Shown one piece after another: positions 35,346 through 42,196 of a DNA stretch of 64,000 bases. Under the pieces are notes generated by a model. That model worked only from the letters and a program-made list of their open reading frames with translations, searched no databases and was not told the DNA's origin. The stretch is taken from contig NZ_BAABGY010000007.1 of assembly GCF_039541815.1 (NCBI RefSeq), positions 992,001 to 1,056,000 of the forward strand, read 5' to 3'. Source of the stretch: Flavisolibacter amylovorans (GTDB taxonomy: Bacteria > Bacteroidota > Bacteroidia > Chitinophagales > Chitinophagaceae). Each line of letters opens with the position of its first letter. Position 1 is the first letter of the stretch. A program made the translations under genes and the position numbers.

Positions 35346-35798
35346 ATGATCACAATGTATACCGATGGCGCTGCCCGCGGCAACCCCGGCCCCGGCGGCT
35401 ACGGGGTGATCCTGATGGCCGGCGCCCACCAGAAGGAGCTCGCCCAGGGCTACCGCCGCACCACCAACAACCGCATGGAGCTCCTCGCCGTCATCAAGGG
35501 CCTGGAGGCCCTCAAGAAGCCCGGACAGAACGTGACCGTTTATTCCGACTCGCAGTACGTGGTGAAGGCTGTGGAGGAAGGCTGGCTGCGCAACTGGCTC
35601 CGTACCGGTTTCAAAGGCAAGAAGAACGCCGACCTCTGGATGCGCTACCACGAACTGGCGCAGCAGCACGCCGTGCGCTTCGTGTGGGTAAAGGGCCATG
35701 CCTCGAACCCCTACAACAACCGCTGCGACGAGCTCGCCACCGGCGCTGCCGACGGAAAGGGACTCTTAGTGGATGATGGGTATGAGCAAATGGGGTAA
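35346..35798 (+). CDS. rnhA: Ribonuclease HI
   Basis: 150 residues; cuts the RNA strand of RNA-DNA hybrids. Catalytic carboxylates are all present: Asp7 (YTDGAARGNPGPGG), Glu45 (NRMELLAVI), Asp68 (VYSDSQYV) and Asp128 (NNRCDELA), with the WVKGHA motif. The basic protrusion (RNWLRTGFKGKKN) typical of E. coli-type RNase HI is kept. Length is normal apart from a short tail, DDGYEQMG, whose last codons and TAA stop lie inside a TAATGGGG repeat array. It may share a transcript with the upstream hydrolase (12-bp gap). Confidence 0.95.
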   Translation: MITMYTDGAARGNPGPGGYGVILMAGAHQKELAQGYRRTTNNRMELLAVIKGLEALKKPGQNVTVYSDSQYVVKAVEEGWLRNWLRTGFKGKKNADLWMRYHELAQQHAVRFVWVKGHASNPYNNRCDELATGAADGKGLLVDDGYEQMG

Positions 35799-35825
35799 TG
35801 GGGTAATGGGGTAATGGGGTAATGT
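35790..35825. repeat. TAATGGGG array providing the rnhA stop
   Basis: Four tandem copies of TAATGGGG. The first TAA, at 35796-35798, is the stop codon of rnhA. The inverse word forms the array at the pyc stop. Confidence 0.85.
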
Positions 35826-35888
35826 GCTAATTAGTTAATGTGCTGATAGGAGGTTGCGTTACTTCTGGAGATCTGTCCGGTTTCCGTA

Positions 35889-35924
35889 CTTCAACATTCG
35901 ACATTCCATGTTCCTTGTTCGATA
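35889..35924. repeat. ATTCGACATTCC-type word array
   Basis: CATTCGACATTCCATGTTCCTTGTTCG: near-copies of a 9- to 10-base word, of the same style as 53330-53359. Confidence 0.55.
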
Positions 35925-35932
35925 TACAACAC

Positions 35933-35957
35933 AAAAGCCGCCCGGTGGGCGGCTTTT
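35933..35957. terminator. Terminator hairpin after DUF6580 gene
   Basis: Perfect 11-bp stem AAAAGCCGCCC/GGGCGGCTTTT with a 3-base loop; it lies 21 bases after the minus-strand stop and can act in both directions. Confidence 0.9.
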
Positions 35958-35978
35958 GCTATTCGGTTGGAAGAGGAA

Positions 35979-36542
35979 TCAGTTAGCGGGGGAGAGCTGC
36001 TGCTGGCGGCGCGTCATGAGCTGCCAGGCGCCGAAGAAGAGGGCCGAGAAGAACACCGTGGCCATCAGGCTGCCGGTGAAGAAGGGCCAGCCGTCTACGT
36101 AACACTGCAGGAGCCCGCTGAAGGTCTTGGGGCGCTGGTAGCCACCGCCGCCGATCCAAACCTGGAAGTTGCTGAGCAGGAAGTAGAACACCGGCGCTGC
36201 CACCGAAGCGGCCAGCACGGAGCCGACGCGGATGTTCTTGATGAAAAAGCCGAACACCGTCATAGCGAGGAAAAGGGCGTAGTTGGTAGCCTGGCCACCG
36301 TAGAAACCCGGGGTGCTGGAGAGTCCGTTCACATACAGCACCTGGTACAGGGCGTCGGAGAGCAGCATCGACAGCAGGGGCATCAGGAAAGCGAACTTCT
36401 TGTCGCGGATGATGGCGCCACTGAACAGGGCCATGGCGATCTGCGGAGCGAAGCCCCAGGGACGGCCATCAAACACCCGGTACAGCGAGCAGGCCAGCAC
36501 CAGCAGGCCAAAAGAGAGGATCAGGGAGGTATTGCGTTTCAT
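35979..36542 (-). CDS. DUF6580-like integral membrane protein
   Basis: 187 residues with five or six hydrophobic segments (LILSFGLLVLACSLYRVF, PQIAMALFSGAII, FLMPLLSMLLSDALYQVLY, YALFLAMTVFGFFI, GSVLAASVAAPVFYFLLSNF, FFTGSLMATVFFSALFFGAW). The pattern, including F-A-P-Q-x-A-M-A-L-F-S-G and D-x-x-Y near the third helix, fits the DUF6580 group, which resembles the substrate-binding S components of ECF-type transporters. The ligand is unknown and no ECF ATPase genes are near. It is a single gene with its own terminator. Confidence 0.75.
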   Translation of the reverse strand: MKRNTSLILSFGLLVLACSLYRVFDGRPWGFAPQIAMALFSGAIIRDKKFAFLMPLLSMLLSDALYQVLYVNGLSSTPGFYGGQATNYALFLAMTVFGFFIKNIRVGSVLAASVAAPVFYFLLSNFQVWIGGGGYQRPKTFSGLLQCYVDGWPFFTGSLMATVFFSALFFGAWQLMTRRQQQLSPAN

Positions 36543-36599
36543 TCAAGGACTCAATTAGGCGACAAAAATAGGGAACACGGGGGCTACGACGCTCACAAT

Positions 36600-37814
36600 T
36601 TATACACCAGGTACGCGGGCGGTGAAAAACTGCAACTCCTCGGTGGCTGAAAGCTGCAAGGCCGCGCCGGGCGCAGCGTAGAGCGCGGTGGCCGGCTCCA
36701 GCGCCCAGGTGTCGGTGCCATCGGTGGCGCTGCCGCCGCCCTCGGTCACCACCAGGATCGAAGCTGTAGGGAACGACGCCGCCCGCACCGTGCCGGCCTG
36801 CAGGCGGCAGGCCTCGATGGCGAATTCGGGTACAGGCGCCGGGTAGGTGGCGCAGGGCGGCTCCGCCGGGCGCAGGATATTGGGCTGCGTGGCTTCGAAG
36901 CGCACGAGGCGCAGTAGCTCGGGCACGTCCATGTGCTTGTCGGTAAGCCCGGCGCGGAGCACGTTGTCGGAGTTGGCCATCAGCTCCACGTTCTGCCCTT
37001 CGAGGTAGGCATGCGGGAGGCCGGCATCCTGGAAGATACCCTCGCCCGGCGAAAGCCGCAGCAGGTTGAAAAAATAGATCGAGAACAGGCCGCGGTCGAT
37101 GCTGCCGTTGCCGGGAAAGGTCTCCAGCGCGCGGGCGGCCCAGAAATCCGGCGACGCCTTGTCGAGGGCTCCCCTCCGGTATAGCGGCCCGATCCGCTCC
37201 GCCAGCGGACGGAGCCTGCGGTCCACTTCGCCCTGGTCCAGGTGCATCACGTGCTCGTACAGACCTTGGTACAAGCCGCGCTCAAACAAGGGCAGCAACG
37301 ACGCCAGTTCCGGCACGGAACGAAGGGTGGCGCGGAGCTCGGCTTCGGGCTTGAAACCATGCAGCAGCCAGAACTCCGAGAGCGCGATCATGATCTCGGG
37401 CTTATGGTTGTCGTCGCGGTAGTTCCGGTGGGGCGCCTTCAGCGGAATGCCGGCAGCGTTCTCACGGGCAAAGCCTGCCGCGGCTTCCTGCTTGTTCGGG
37501 TGTACCTGTATCGATAGCATCTGCCGTACGTCGAGGAGCTTGAGCAGGAAGGGCAGGTGGCCGAAGCGCGCGTGCGTGCCGGCCCCGAGCAGTACGTCGG
37601 GATTTTCGGAGAGCACCGCGTCAAGGCAGCGCCCGCCGTCGGCGAGCGTCGAGGGGCAGTTCGGATGGGCGCCGAGCCAGTATTCGGCAAAGGGCTTACC
37701 CTCCGGGTTGGGGTCCGCGAGCAGCCGGGGCAGAAACCCGAATCCCCCCCAGGTGTAGTGTTGCACCACGCCTTTGATGGGAAAAACACGTTGCTGGAAT
37801 TGTTGGGTGCTCAT
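36600..37814 (-). CDS. manA: Mannose-6-phosphate isomerase, class I
   Basis: 404 residues; interconverts mannose 6-phosphate and fructose 6-phosphate. Zn-binding residues are visible: SIQVHPNKQEAA (Gln and His), HKPEIMIALSEF (Glu), and AGLPHAYLEGQNVELMANSDNVLRAGLT (His and the downstream signature). N-terminal VQHYTWGG is typical. ATG at 37814 is the family start; upstream in-frame residues to 37856 are unlike it. It is divergent from yraN with only 22 bp between start codons, so their promoters must overlap each other or the genes. Confidence 0.94.
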   Translation of the reverse strand: MSTQQFQQRVFPIKGVVQHYTWGGFGFLPRLLADPNPEGKPFAEYWLGAHPNCPSTLADGGRCLDAVLSENPDVLLGAGTHARFGHLPFLLKLLDVRQMLSIQVHPNKQEAAAGFARENAAGIPLKAPHRNYRDDNHKPEIMIALSEFWLLHGFKPEAELRATLRSVPELASLLPLFERGLYQGLYEHVMHLDQGEVDRRLRPLAERIGPLYRRGALDKASPDFWAARALETFPGNGSIDRGLFSIYFFNLLRLSPGEGIFQDAGLPHAYLEGQNVELMANSDNVLRAGLTDKHMDVPELLRLVRFEATQPNILRPAEPPCATYPAPVPEFAIEACRLQAGTVRAASFPTASILVVTEGGGSATDGTDTWALEPATALYAAPGAALQLSATEELQFFTARVPGV

Positions 37815-37836
37815 AATTTGGTGGGCAAAGATACTT

Positions 37837-38193
37837 ATGGCGGCACATAACGACACGGGGCGGGCGGGCGAGGCCCTCGCGCTCGACTTCTTCCGGCAAC
37901 GGGGCTACACGTTGCTGCATACGAACTGGCGCTTCGGGCACCTCGAGGTCGACCTCATCGCGGAGCGGGCCGGGATGCTCCACTTCATCGAAGTGAAATA
38001 CCGGACGGAGAGCCAATACGGTCCCCCCGAGGGCGCCGTGAACCGAAAGAAGTTCAACAACCTGAAACGGGCCGCCGCCGCCTACCTCGAACAGCACCCG
38101 CAGTACCGCGACCTGCGCTTCGACATCCTGGCCATCGCGCAGGGTCTTCGTGGGGAGCCGGAGTTTTTTCTCATCGAGGACGTCTTCTTATGA
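37837..38193 (+). CDS. YraN/UPF0102 family nuclease-like protein
   Basis: 118 residues with the restriction-endonuclease-like core: Glu12 (GRAGEALALDFF), Asp39 (GHLEVDLIAE) and Glu52-Val-Lys54 (HFIEVKYRTE), followed by KKFNNLKRAAAAYL. The length fits the family, whose exact role is unsettled though a Holliday-junction or repair function has been proposed. The start at 37837 is chosen as the first ATG consistent with the family. The gene is followed by three different word-repeat arrays. Confidence 0.88.
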   Translation: MAAHNDTGRAGEALALDFFRQRGYTLLHTNWRFGHLEVDLIAERAGMLHFIEVKYRTESQYGPPEGAVNRKKFNNLKRAAAAYLEQHPQYRDLRFDILAIAQGLRGEPEFFLIEDVFL

Positions 38194-38482
38194 GGAGCCG
38201 CTTCGCGGCGGTTTATTGGTTTATTGGTCTATTGGTTTATTGGTAAGGGGTCGCTTATAGGCCATCTTTCTTCTCAAAACCGACCGTCGGTGGGCGGTGG
38301 TTTATTGGTCTATTTGTTTATTTGTTTATTGGTAACGGGTCGTTTCAGGCGCTCCTTTTCCGAAAGGCTCGGTACCGCAGGCGCATCGAATCCGGATGCG
38401 TCCCTGGTTAGTGTATTCGTTCGTTAAGCCGAAAGGTTCGTGCGACAGCCCGAATCTGAAATCAAAAATCTGAAATCTGAAA
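38194..38482. repeat. Repeat-filled gap after yraN
   Basis: Two TTTATTGG arrays (38210-38244 and 38299-38333) separated by about 54 bp, then an AATCTGAAATC array at 38451-38486. The third array runs into the minus-strand YkgJ gene; its stop codon TGA (38483-38485) is part of the repeated word TGATTTCAGAT. No gene is seen. Confidence 0.7.
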
Positions 38483-38977
38483 TCAACAAAGCTTCTCCAT
38501 CAGCTTCTCTACGAAGGTGAAGGTGGCGGGACAGTATTGCACGTTCTGCTTGTGGATATGCATGAAGTTCTTTGCAGGCTTTTTGACGAGGTGCGGGAAG
38601 CCGGCACAATCGGCCGGGCGGATGGGGTAGATCGAGCACATATTGGTGCGCAGGTCAAGGAACTGGCAGGGCGTGGAGCGGTTCATCCATTCGCCCTTGC
38701 GGTCTTTGTAAAGCCATTTCTCCTTGAAGGCTTCCACCGTCATGCCCAGGTGGGCCGTGATCCGCTTCAGGTCGCGCGGGGTATAAGTGGGCGTCATCGC
38801 GCGGCAACAGTTCGAACAGGCAAGGCAGTCCACCTGCGCCCAGGTTTCGCGGTCGGCCTCCGCGGCGAGCAGGTCGAGCCCGCGCGGCGGGTTGTTCTCC
38901 AGCTTCGTCAGGAAGCGACGCAGGCGCGGGCGGTGTACCAATACCTTCTCATTGAACTTTCTGCGGTAATGCGACAT
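38483..38977 (-). CDS. YkgJ-type cysteine cluster protein
   Basis: 164 residues with the Cys pattern of the YkgJ/UPF0153 (CxxCxxCC) family: DCLACSNCCRAMTP (about 50-62), then STPCQFLD, MCSIYPIRPADCAGFP and QYCPATF. The cysteines are expected to bind a metal or Fe-S cluster. The rest is hydrophilic, with no membrane segment. Function is not established for the family. It stands alone between repeat arrays; the start MSHYRRKFNEKV at 38977 is the only sensible ATG. Confidence 0.85.
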   Translation of the reverse strand: MSHYRRKFNEKVLVHRPRLRRFLTKLENNPPRGLDLLAAEADRETWAQVDCLACSNCCRAMTPTYTPRDLKRITAHLGMTVEAFKEKWLYKDRKGEWMNRSTPCQFLDLRTNMCSIYPIRPADCAGFPHLVKKPAKNFMHIHKQNVQYCPATFTFVEKLMEKLC

Positions 38978-38998
38978 GCGCCGAAGATAAAAGGAAAA

Positions 38999-39143
38999 AG
39001 GTTTAGGGGTTTAGAAGGTTTAGGAGGTTAAGTATTGAAGCAGGGTTATGAGCAACATTCCGGCCTAACAGCGTGGCCAGCCAACATTCTAAACCCCTAA
39101 ACCTTCTAAACCTTTGTTCCGTACTCGAAATTCGAAATTCTAT
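38999..39143. repeat. GTTTAG/CTAAAC inverted word arrays plus TTCGAAATTC words
   Basis: GGTTTAGGGGTTTAGAAGG (from 38999) is the inverse of the CTAAACCCCTAAACCTTC segment at 39088-39114, so a stem of about 25 bp with a 55-base loop could form. CGAAATTCGAAATTC follows at 39126-39140. The same CTAAACC words recur at 44160-44224. Confidence 0.7.
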
Positions 39144-39148
39144 CTTCG
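39141..39148 (+). promoter_or_regulatory. Candidate -7 box of xerD-like gene
   Basis: TATCTTCG, one mismatch to TAnnTTTG, ending only four bases before the GTG start at 39153, which suggests a leaderless or nearly leaderless transcript. Confidence 0.4.
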
Positions 39149-39152
39149 CCCC

Positions 39153-40058
39153 GTGTGGGTACCCTATAAAAAAGGCTTCAAGGCCTATCTGCAGCTGGAG
39201 AAATCATTGTCCGCCAACTCGGTGGCCGCCTACCTGCACGACCTGGAAAAGCTCACCGCCTTTCTCGAGCTGAACGGCATCGCCAAGGCGCCTGCGGAGC
39301 TGGCCCTCCCCGACCTGCAGGCCTTCGTGAAATGGGTGGCCGAGCTCGGCGCCACGCAAAGCACGCAGGCGCGCGTCATTTCCGGCATCCGGGCCTTTTA
39401 CCGGTATTGCCTGCTCGAAGACATCAGTCGCACCGACCCCACTACCCTGCTCGAAGCGCCGAAGCTGCGCCGCCACCTCCCCGACGTGCTTACCCTCGAA
39501 GAGATCAACGAGCTGCTCGCCCACATCGACCACAGCAAGCCCGAAGGCGTCCGCAACCGGGCGCTCCTCGAAACCATGTACAGCTGCGGGCTTCGCGTGA
39601 GCGAGGTGGTGAACCTCCGGCTCTCCCACCTCTACCCCGAAGTGGGCTTCGTACGCGTGGTGGGCAAGGGCAACAAAGAGCGCCTCGTGCCGATCGGGGG
39701 CGAGGCCCTGAAGCATATCGGGTTTTATAAAAGCGCCATGCGCGCGCACCTGGCCATTCAGAAAGGTGAAGAAGACATACTTTTTCTCAACCGCCGCGGC
39801 AGGCGCCTCACCCGCGTCATGATCTTTCTGCTGATCAAGGAGCTCGTACAAAAGGCCGGCATCCGGAAGACCGTATCGCCCCACACGTTCCGCCACTCCT
39901 TCGCTACGCACCTCGTGGAAGCCGGCGCCGACCTCCGGGCCGTGCAGGAAATGCTGGGCCACGAAAGCATCACCACCACCGAGATCTATACCCACCTCGA
40001 CCGCGAGTTCCTGCGGAGAACACTTCAGGAATTTCACCCGGCGTTCCGGGGAAAGTAA
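39153..40058 (+). CDS. xerD: XerC/XerD-type tyrosine recombinase
   Basis: 301 residues from GTG at 39153 (no ATG is available; the frame extends up to a TTG at 39114 through a repeat). The length is that of XerD (298 in E. coli). N-terminal SAM-like domain (1-105; KSLSANSVAAYLHDLEKL) and catalytic domain with Arg148 (YSCGLRVSEVVNLRL), Lys172 (GKGNKER), His244 and Arg247 (SPHTFRHSFATHLVEAG), His270 (MLGHESI) and nucleophile Tyr279 (TTEIYTHLD). These fit the dimer-resolving Xer family at dif rather than a phage or transposon integrase, and no mobile-element context is visible. Which of XerC or XerD it is cannot be set with certainty. Confidence 0.92.
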   Translation: MWVPYKKGFKAYLQLEKSLSANSVAAYLHDLEKLTAFLELNGIAKAPAELALPDLQAFVKWVAELGATQSTQARVISGIRAFYRYCLLEDISRTDPTTLLEAPKLRRHLPDVLTLEEINELLAHIDHSKPEGVRNRALLETMYSCGLRVSEVVNLRLSHLYPEVGFVRVVGKGNKERLVPIGGEALKHIGFYKSAMRAHLAIQKGEEDILFLNRRGRRLTRVMIFLLIKELVQKAGIRKTVSPHTFRHSFATHLVEAGADLRAVQEMLGHESITTTEIYTHLDREFLRRTLQEFHPAFRGK

Positions 40059-40172
40059 AAAGTCAAAAGGCAAAATTCAAAAAAGCGCTGTTTGATCGGC
40101 CGGGGTGCTTCCTGTGTGCGCCTTTGCCTGCAACGCTTCTGTTTTTGACTTTTGAATTTTGACTTTTGAATT
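40055..40172. repeat. AAAGTCAAAAGGC / TTTTGAATTTTGAC inverted word arrays
   Basis: Starting at the XerD stop: AAAAAGTCAAAAGGCAAAAT, and inverse copies TTTTTGACTTTTGAATTTTG at 40141-40172. Similar TTTTGAATTTT words occur at the aconitase stop (61434-61460). Confidence 0.7.
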
Positions 40173-40245
40173 TGCCGCTCCGGCACGGCCCACCCCTTCC
40201 ACGCACGCTTTATCCACCGCACGCCGGCGGCATTAACAACTTCTT

Positions 40246-40253
40246 TACATTTG
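40246..40253 (+). promoter_or_regulatory. -7 promoter box of DUF2911 gene
   Basis: TACATTTG, a perfect TAnnTTTG match, 17 bases before the ATG at 40271. Confidence 0.7.
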
Positions 40254-40270
40254 CCAAAATTCTTCTCACC

Positions 40271-41104
40271 ATGTTTAAACGCTTATACGTAACGATTGCT
40301 GCTTCCTGCCTGCTGCTGACCGCCGACGCCCAGGGACTGCGCACCCCCGCTCCGAGCCCCAGCCAGATGGTCCGCCAGGACTTCGGCATCTCGAGCGTCG
40401 AACTGAACTACTCCCGTCCGGCCATGCGCGGACGCACCATCATGGGCGACCTCGTTCCCTATGGTAAAGTATGGCGCACCGGCGCCAACAGCGCCACCCG
40501 CCTCAAGTTTGCCGACGACGTCACCATCGGTGGCCAGGCCCTCAAGGCCGGCGAATACGCGGTGTTTACCATTCCCGGACAGCGCGAGTGGGAGATCATC
40601 ATCAACAAGGGTACGGCCAACTGGGGCACCGACTACAAGCAGGAGAACGACGTGATCCGCTTCAAGGCCCCTGTTAGCACCACTACCACCCCGGTGGAGT
40701 CCTTCACGATCCAGTTCGCCAACATCAAGTCCACCGCTATGGATATCCAGATGATGTGGGACCGCACCGTGGTGACCATCCCCGTCTCGGTAGATGTGGA
40801 TAAGAAGATCATGGGCCAGATCGACCAGCTCATGAACCGCGACAACCGCCCCTACTTCAACGCCGCCATGTACTACATGGAGAACGGCAAGGACCTGAAC
40901 CAGGCCCTCCTGTGGTTCGACAAGGCCGCTGAGGCGAACCCCGATGCCTACTGGATTCAGCACCAGCGCGCCAACGCACTGGCGAAGCTCGGTCGCAAGC
41001 AGGATGCCATGGCTGCCGCACAAAAATCGATGGAAGGCGCCCGCAAGGCCGGCAACGAAGACTATGTGCGCCTCAACGAGAAGCTGCTTGCTTCGCTGAA
41101 ATAA
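40271..41104 (+). CDS. Secreted DUF2911 protein with TPR-like tail
   Basis: 277 residues with signal peptide MFKRLYVTIAASCLLLTADAQ. The DUF2911 core is clear: GISSVELNYSRPAMRGRTIMGDLVPYGKVWRTGANSATRLKFADDVTIGGQ..KAGEYAVFTIPG. It is followed by a helical segment (about 195-277) with a TPR-like repeat (NQALLWFDKAAEANPDAYWIQHQRANALAKLGR). Function is not known for the family; exported Bacteroidota members are common. The start at 40271 is fixed by the signal peptide and promoter box. Ends at a shared terminator with the transposase. Confidence 0.87.
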   Translation: MFKRLYVTIAASCLLLTADAQGLRTPAPSPSQMVRQDFGISSVELNYSRPAMRGRTIMGDLVPYGKVWRTGANSATRLKFADDVTIGGQALKAGEYAVFTIPGQREWEIIINKGTANWGTDYKQENDVIRFKAPVSTTTTPVESFTIQFANIKSTAMDIQMMWDRTVVTIPVSVDVDKKIMGQIDQLMNRDNRPYFNAAMYYMENGKDLNQALLWFDKAAEANPDAYWIQHQRANALAKLGRKQDAMAAAQKSMEGARKAGNEDYVRLNEKLLASLK

Positions 41105-41125
41105 GATAGCCCCATTCACTTTCCG

Positions 41126-41152
41126 GAATGCCTCCCTCAACGGGAGGCATTC
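41126..41152. terminator. Bidirectional terminator between DUF2911 and RAYT genes
   Basis: GAATGCCTCCC pairs with GGGAGGCATTC around a 5-base loop, with TGCTTTTC after it. The RAYT stop codon (41137-41139) falls in the loop, so half the stem is coding. Confidence 0.8.
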
Positions 41153-41631
41153 TGCTTTTCTAACGGACCGGCATTCTCCGGAAGATGAAACGTGGCATCG
41201 GGCGGATACTCCAATCCCTGCTCCTGCAGGATGCGCCGAAACTCGGCACCGAACGACTCGCGCCGGTGCAGCTCCTCCTGCTGCGCAATGTATTGGTAGT
41301 ACTCCGGCACCTGGCAGCGGCTCACCGTAAACAGGCCGTACCCCTCCTTCCATTCGAAGGGTACCTCCGGCAGTTGCGTGCGGTTGATCCAACCTGCGGA
41401 AACCATTTTGAGCTCGCCGATGAGCGCGTCCTGGGACCAGTCGGGATGCATATCGATCAGGAGATGCAGGTGGTCGGGCATGCCGTTAATGATGTACACG
41501 CGGTGGCGCCAGGCCTGTAGCTGGTAGGTCATCATCCGGTACAGGTCTTCGCGCCAGCGGGGCAGCAGCAGCGACTGCCGGTAACGCGGCGCGAGAATGA
41601 TGTGCAGGTCAATTTTGGTACTGGTTCGCAT
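41137..41631 (-). CDS. IS200-like / REP-associated tyrosine transposase (RAYT)
   Basis: 164-residue Y1-type HUH transposase. Metal-binding HxH motif at His54-Leu-His56 in GMPDHLHLLIDMH, catalytic Tyr most likely Tyr114 in VPEYYQYIAQQEELH, and the start MRTSTKIDLHIILAPRYRQ recalls the family N-terminus. No terminal repeats flank the gene, so it is not an intact insertion sequence; the layout fits the single-copy, domesticated RAYT group that moves REP hairpins. Two candidate REP hairpins lie at 53259-53315. The last residues are encoded by the terminator stem. Confidence 0.86.
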   Translation of the reverse strand: MRTSTKIDLHIILAPRYRQSLLLPRWREDLYRMMTYQLQAWRHRVYIINGMPDHLHLLIDMHPDWSQDALIGELKMVSAGWINRTQLPEVPFEWKEGYGLFTVSRCQVPEYYQYIAQQEELHRRESFGAEFRRILQEQGLEYPPDATFHLPENAGPLEKQNASR

Positions 41632-41741
41632 AACGCGAATGTGACCCGGGAAGATGGGAGCGCCATGGGAAAAGGAACAGGAAAAAATGATTTTTTCCGG
41701 CGCCGCGATGGTGATTTTTCCGGACGGCTGATGGCATGATT

Positions 41742-41761
41742 AAAGCCCCTCACGGGGCTTT
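41742..41761 (-). terminator. Terminator of the PH-domain gene
   Basis: AAAGCCCCTCACGGGGCTTT, an 8-bp perfect stem six bases past the minus-strand stop. Confidence 0.85.
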
Positions 41762-41766
41762 GCTCG

Positions 41767-42147
41767 TCAGGCCAGCACGTGTTTGGCCAGTACTTTTTGC
41801 AGGTCGTAGATGTTGACCCCTTTGTCGAATTTCTTCGATACGCTCGGTTGTACTTCGGAGGAGATCCAGATCTTCAGCTCGGCATCCAGCTCGAAGGAGC
41901 CGGCCGTCTCGATGCTGAAGCGGGTGATGCTTTTGTAGACTATCGAGAAATACTCCACCTTCTTGCCGGTGAGGCCCTGCTTATTGACCAGGATCAGGCG
42001 CTTGTTGGTGAAGATGAAGACGTCGCGGAGCAGCTTGAAGCCGATCTCGATCTGCTCGTGATCGGCCAGCAGGTTGGCGTATTCGCGCTGCAGCTCGCCC
42101 GGGTCGGCGACGCCGGCGTTGCCCAACAGGGAAGAAAAGAAGCCCAT
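41767..42147 (-). CDS. Bacterial PH-domain protein
   Basis: 126 residues. The stretch EQIEIGFKLLRDVFIFTNKRLILVNKQGLTGKKVEYFSIVYKSITRFSIETAG matches the bacterial pleckstrin-homology (bPH_1/YokE-like) fold, with FTNKRL.LV as the hallmark. The length fits single-domain members. No membrane segment. Function is not established; bacterial PH proteins form oligomeric rings in structures. It follows the symporter gene on the same strand by 49 bp and may be co-transcribed. Confidence 0.83.
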   Translation of the reverse strand: MGFFSSLLGNAGVADPGELQREYANLLADHEQIEIGFKLLRDVFIFTNKRLILVNKQGLTGKKVEYFSIVYKSITRFSIETAGSFELDAELKIWISSEVQPSVSKKFDKGVNIYDLQKVLAKHVLA

Positions 42148-42196
42148 AAGAAGCAGGTGTTTGGTGAATTACGAATATACGGATCGTTCTGTACAT

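Noticed and set aside
39153..40058. Phage or transposon integrase
   Set aside because: Length and motif layout match housekeeping XerC/D and no att sites, phage genes or tRNA are near.
41137..41631. Complete IS200/IS605 insertion sequence
   Set aside because: No TnpB and no element-specific subterminal hairpins beyond the terminator; fits a single-copy RAYT better.
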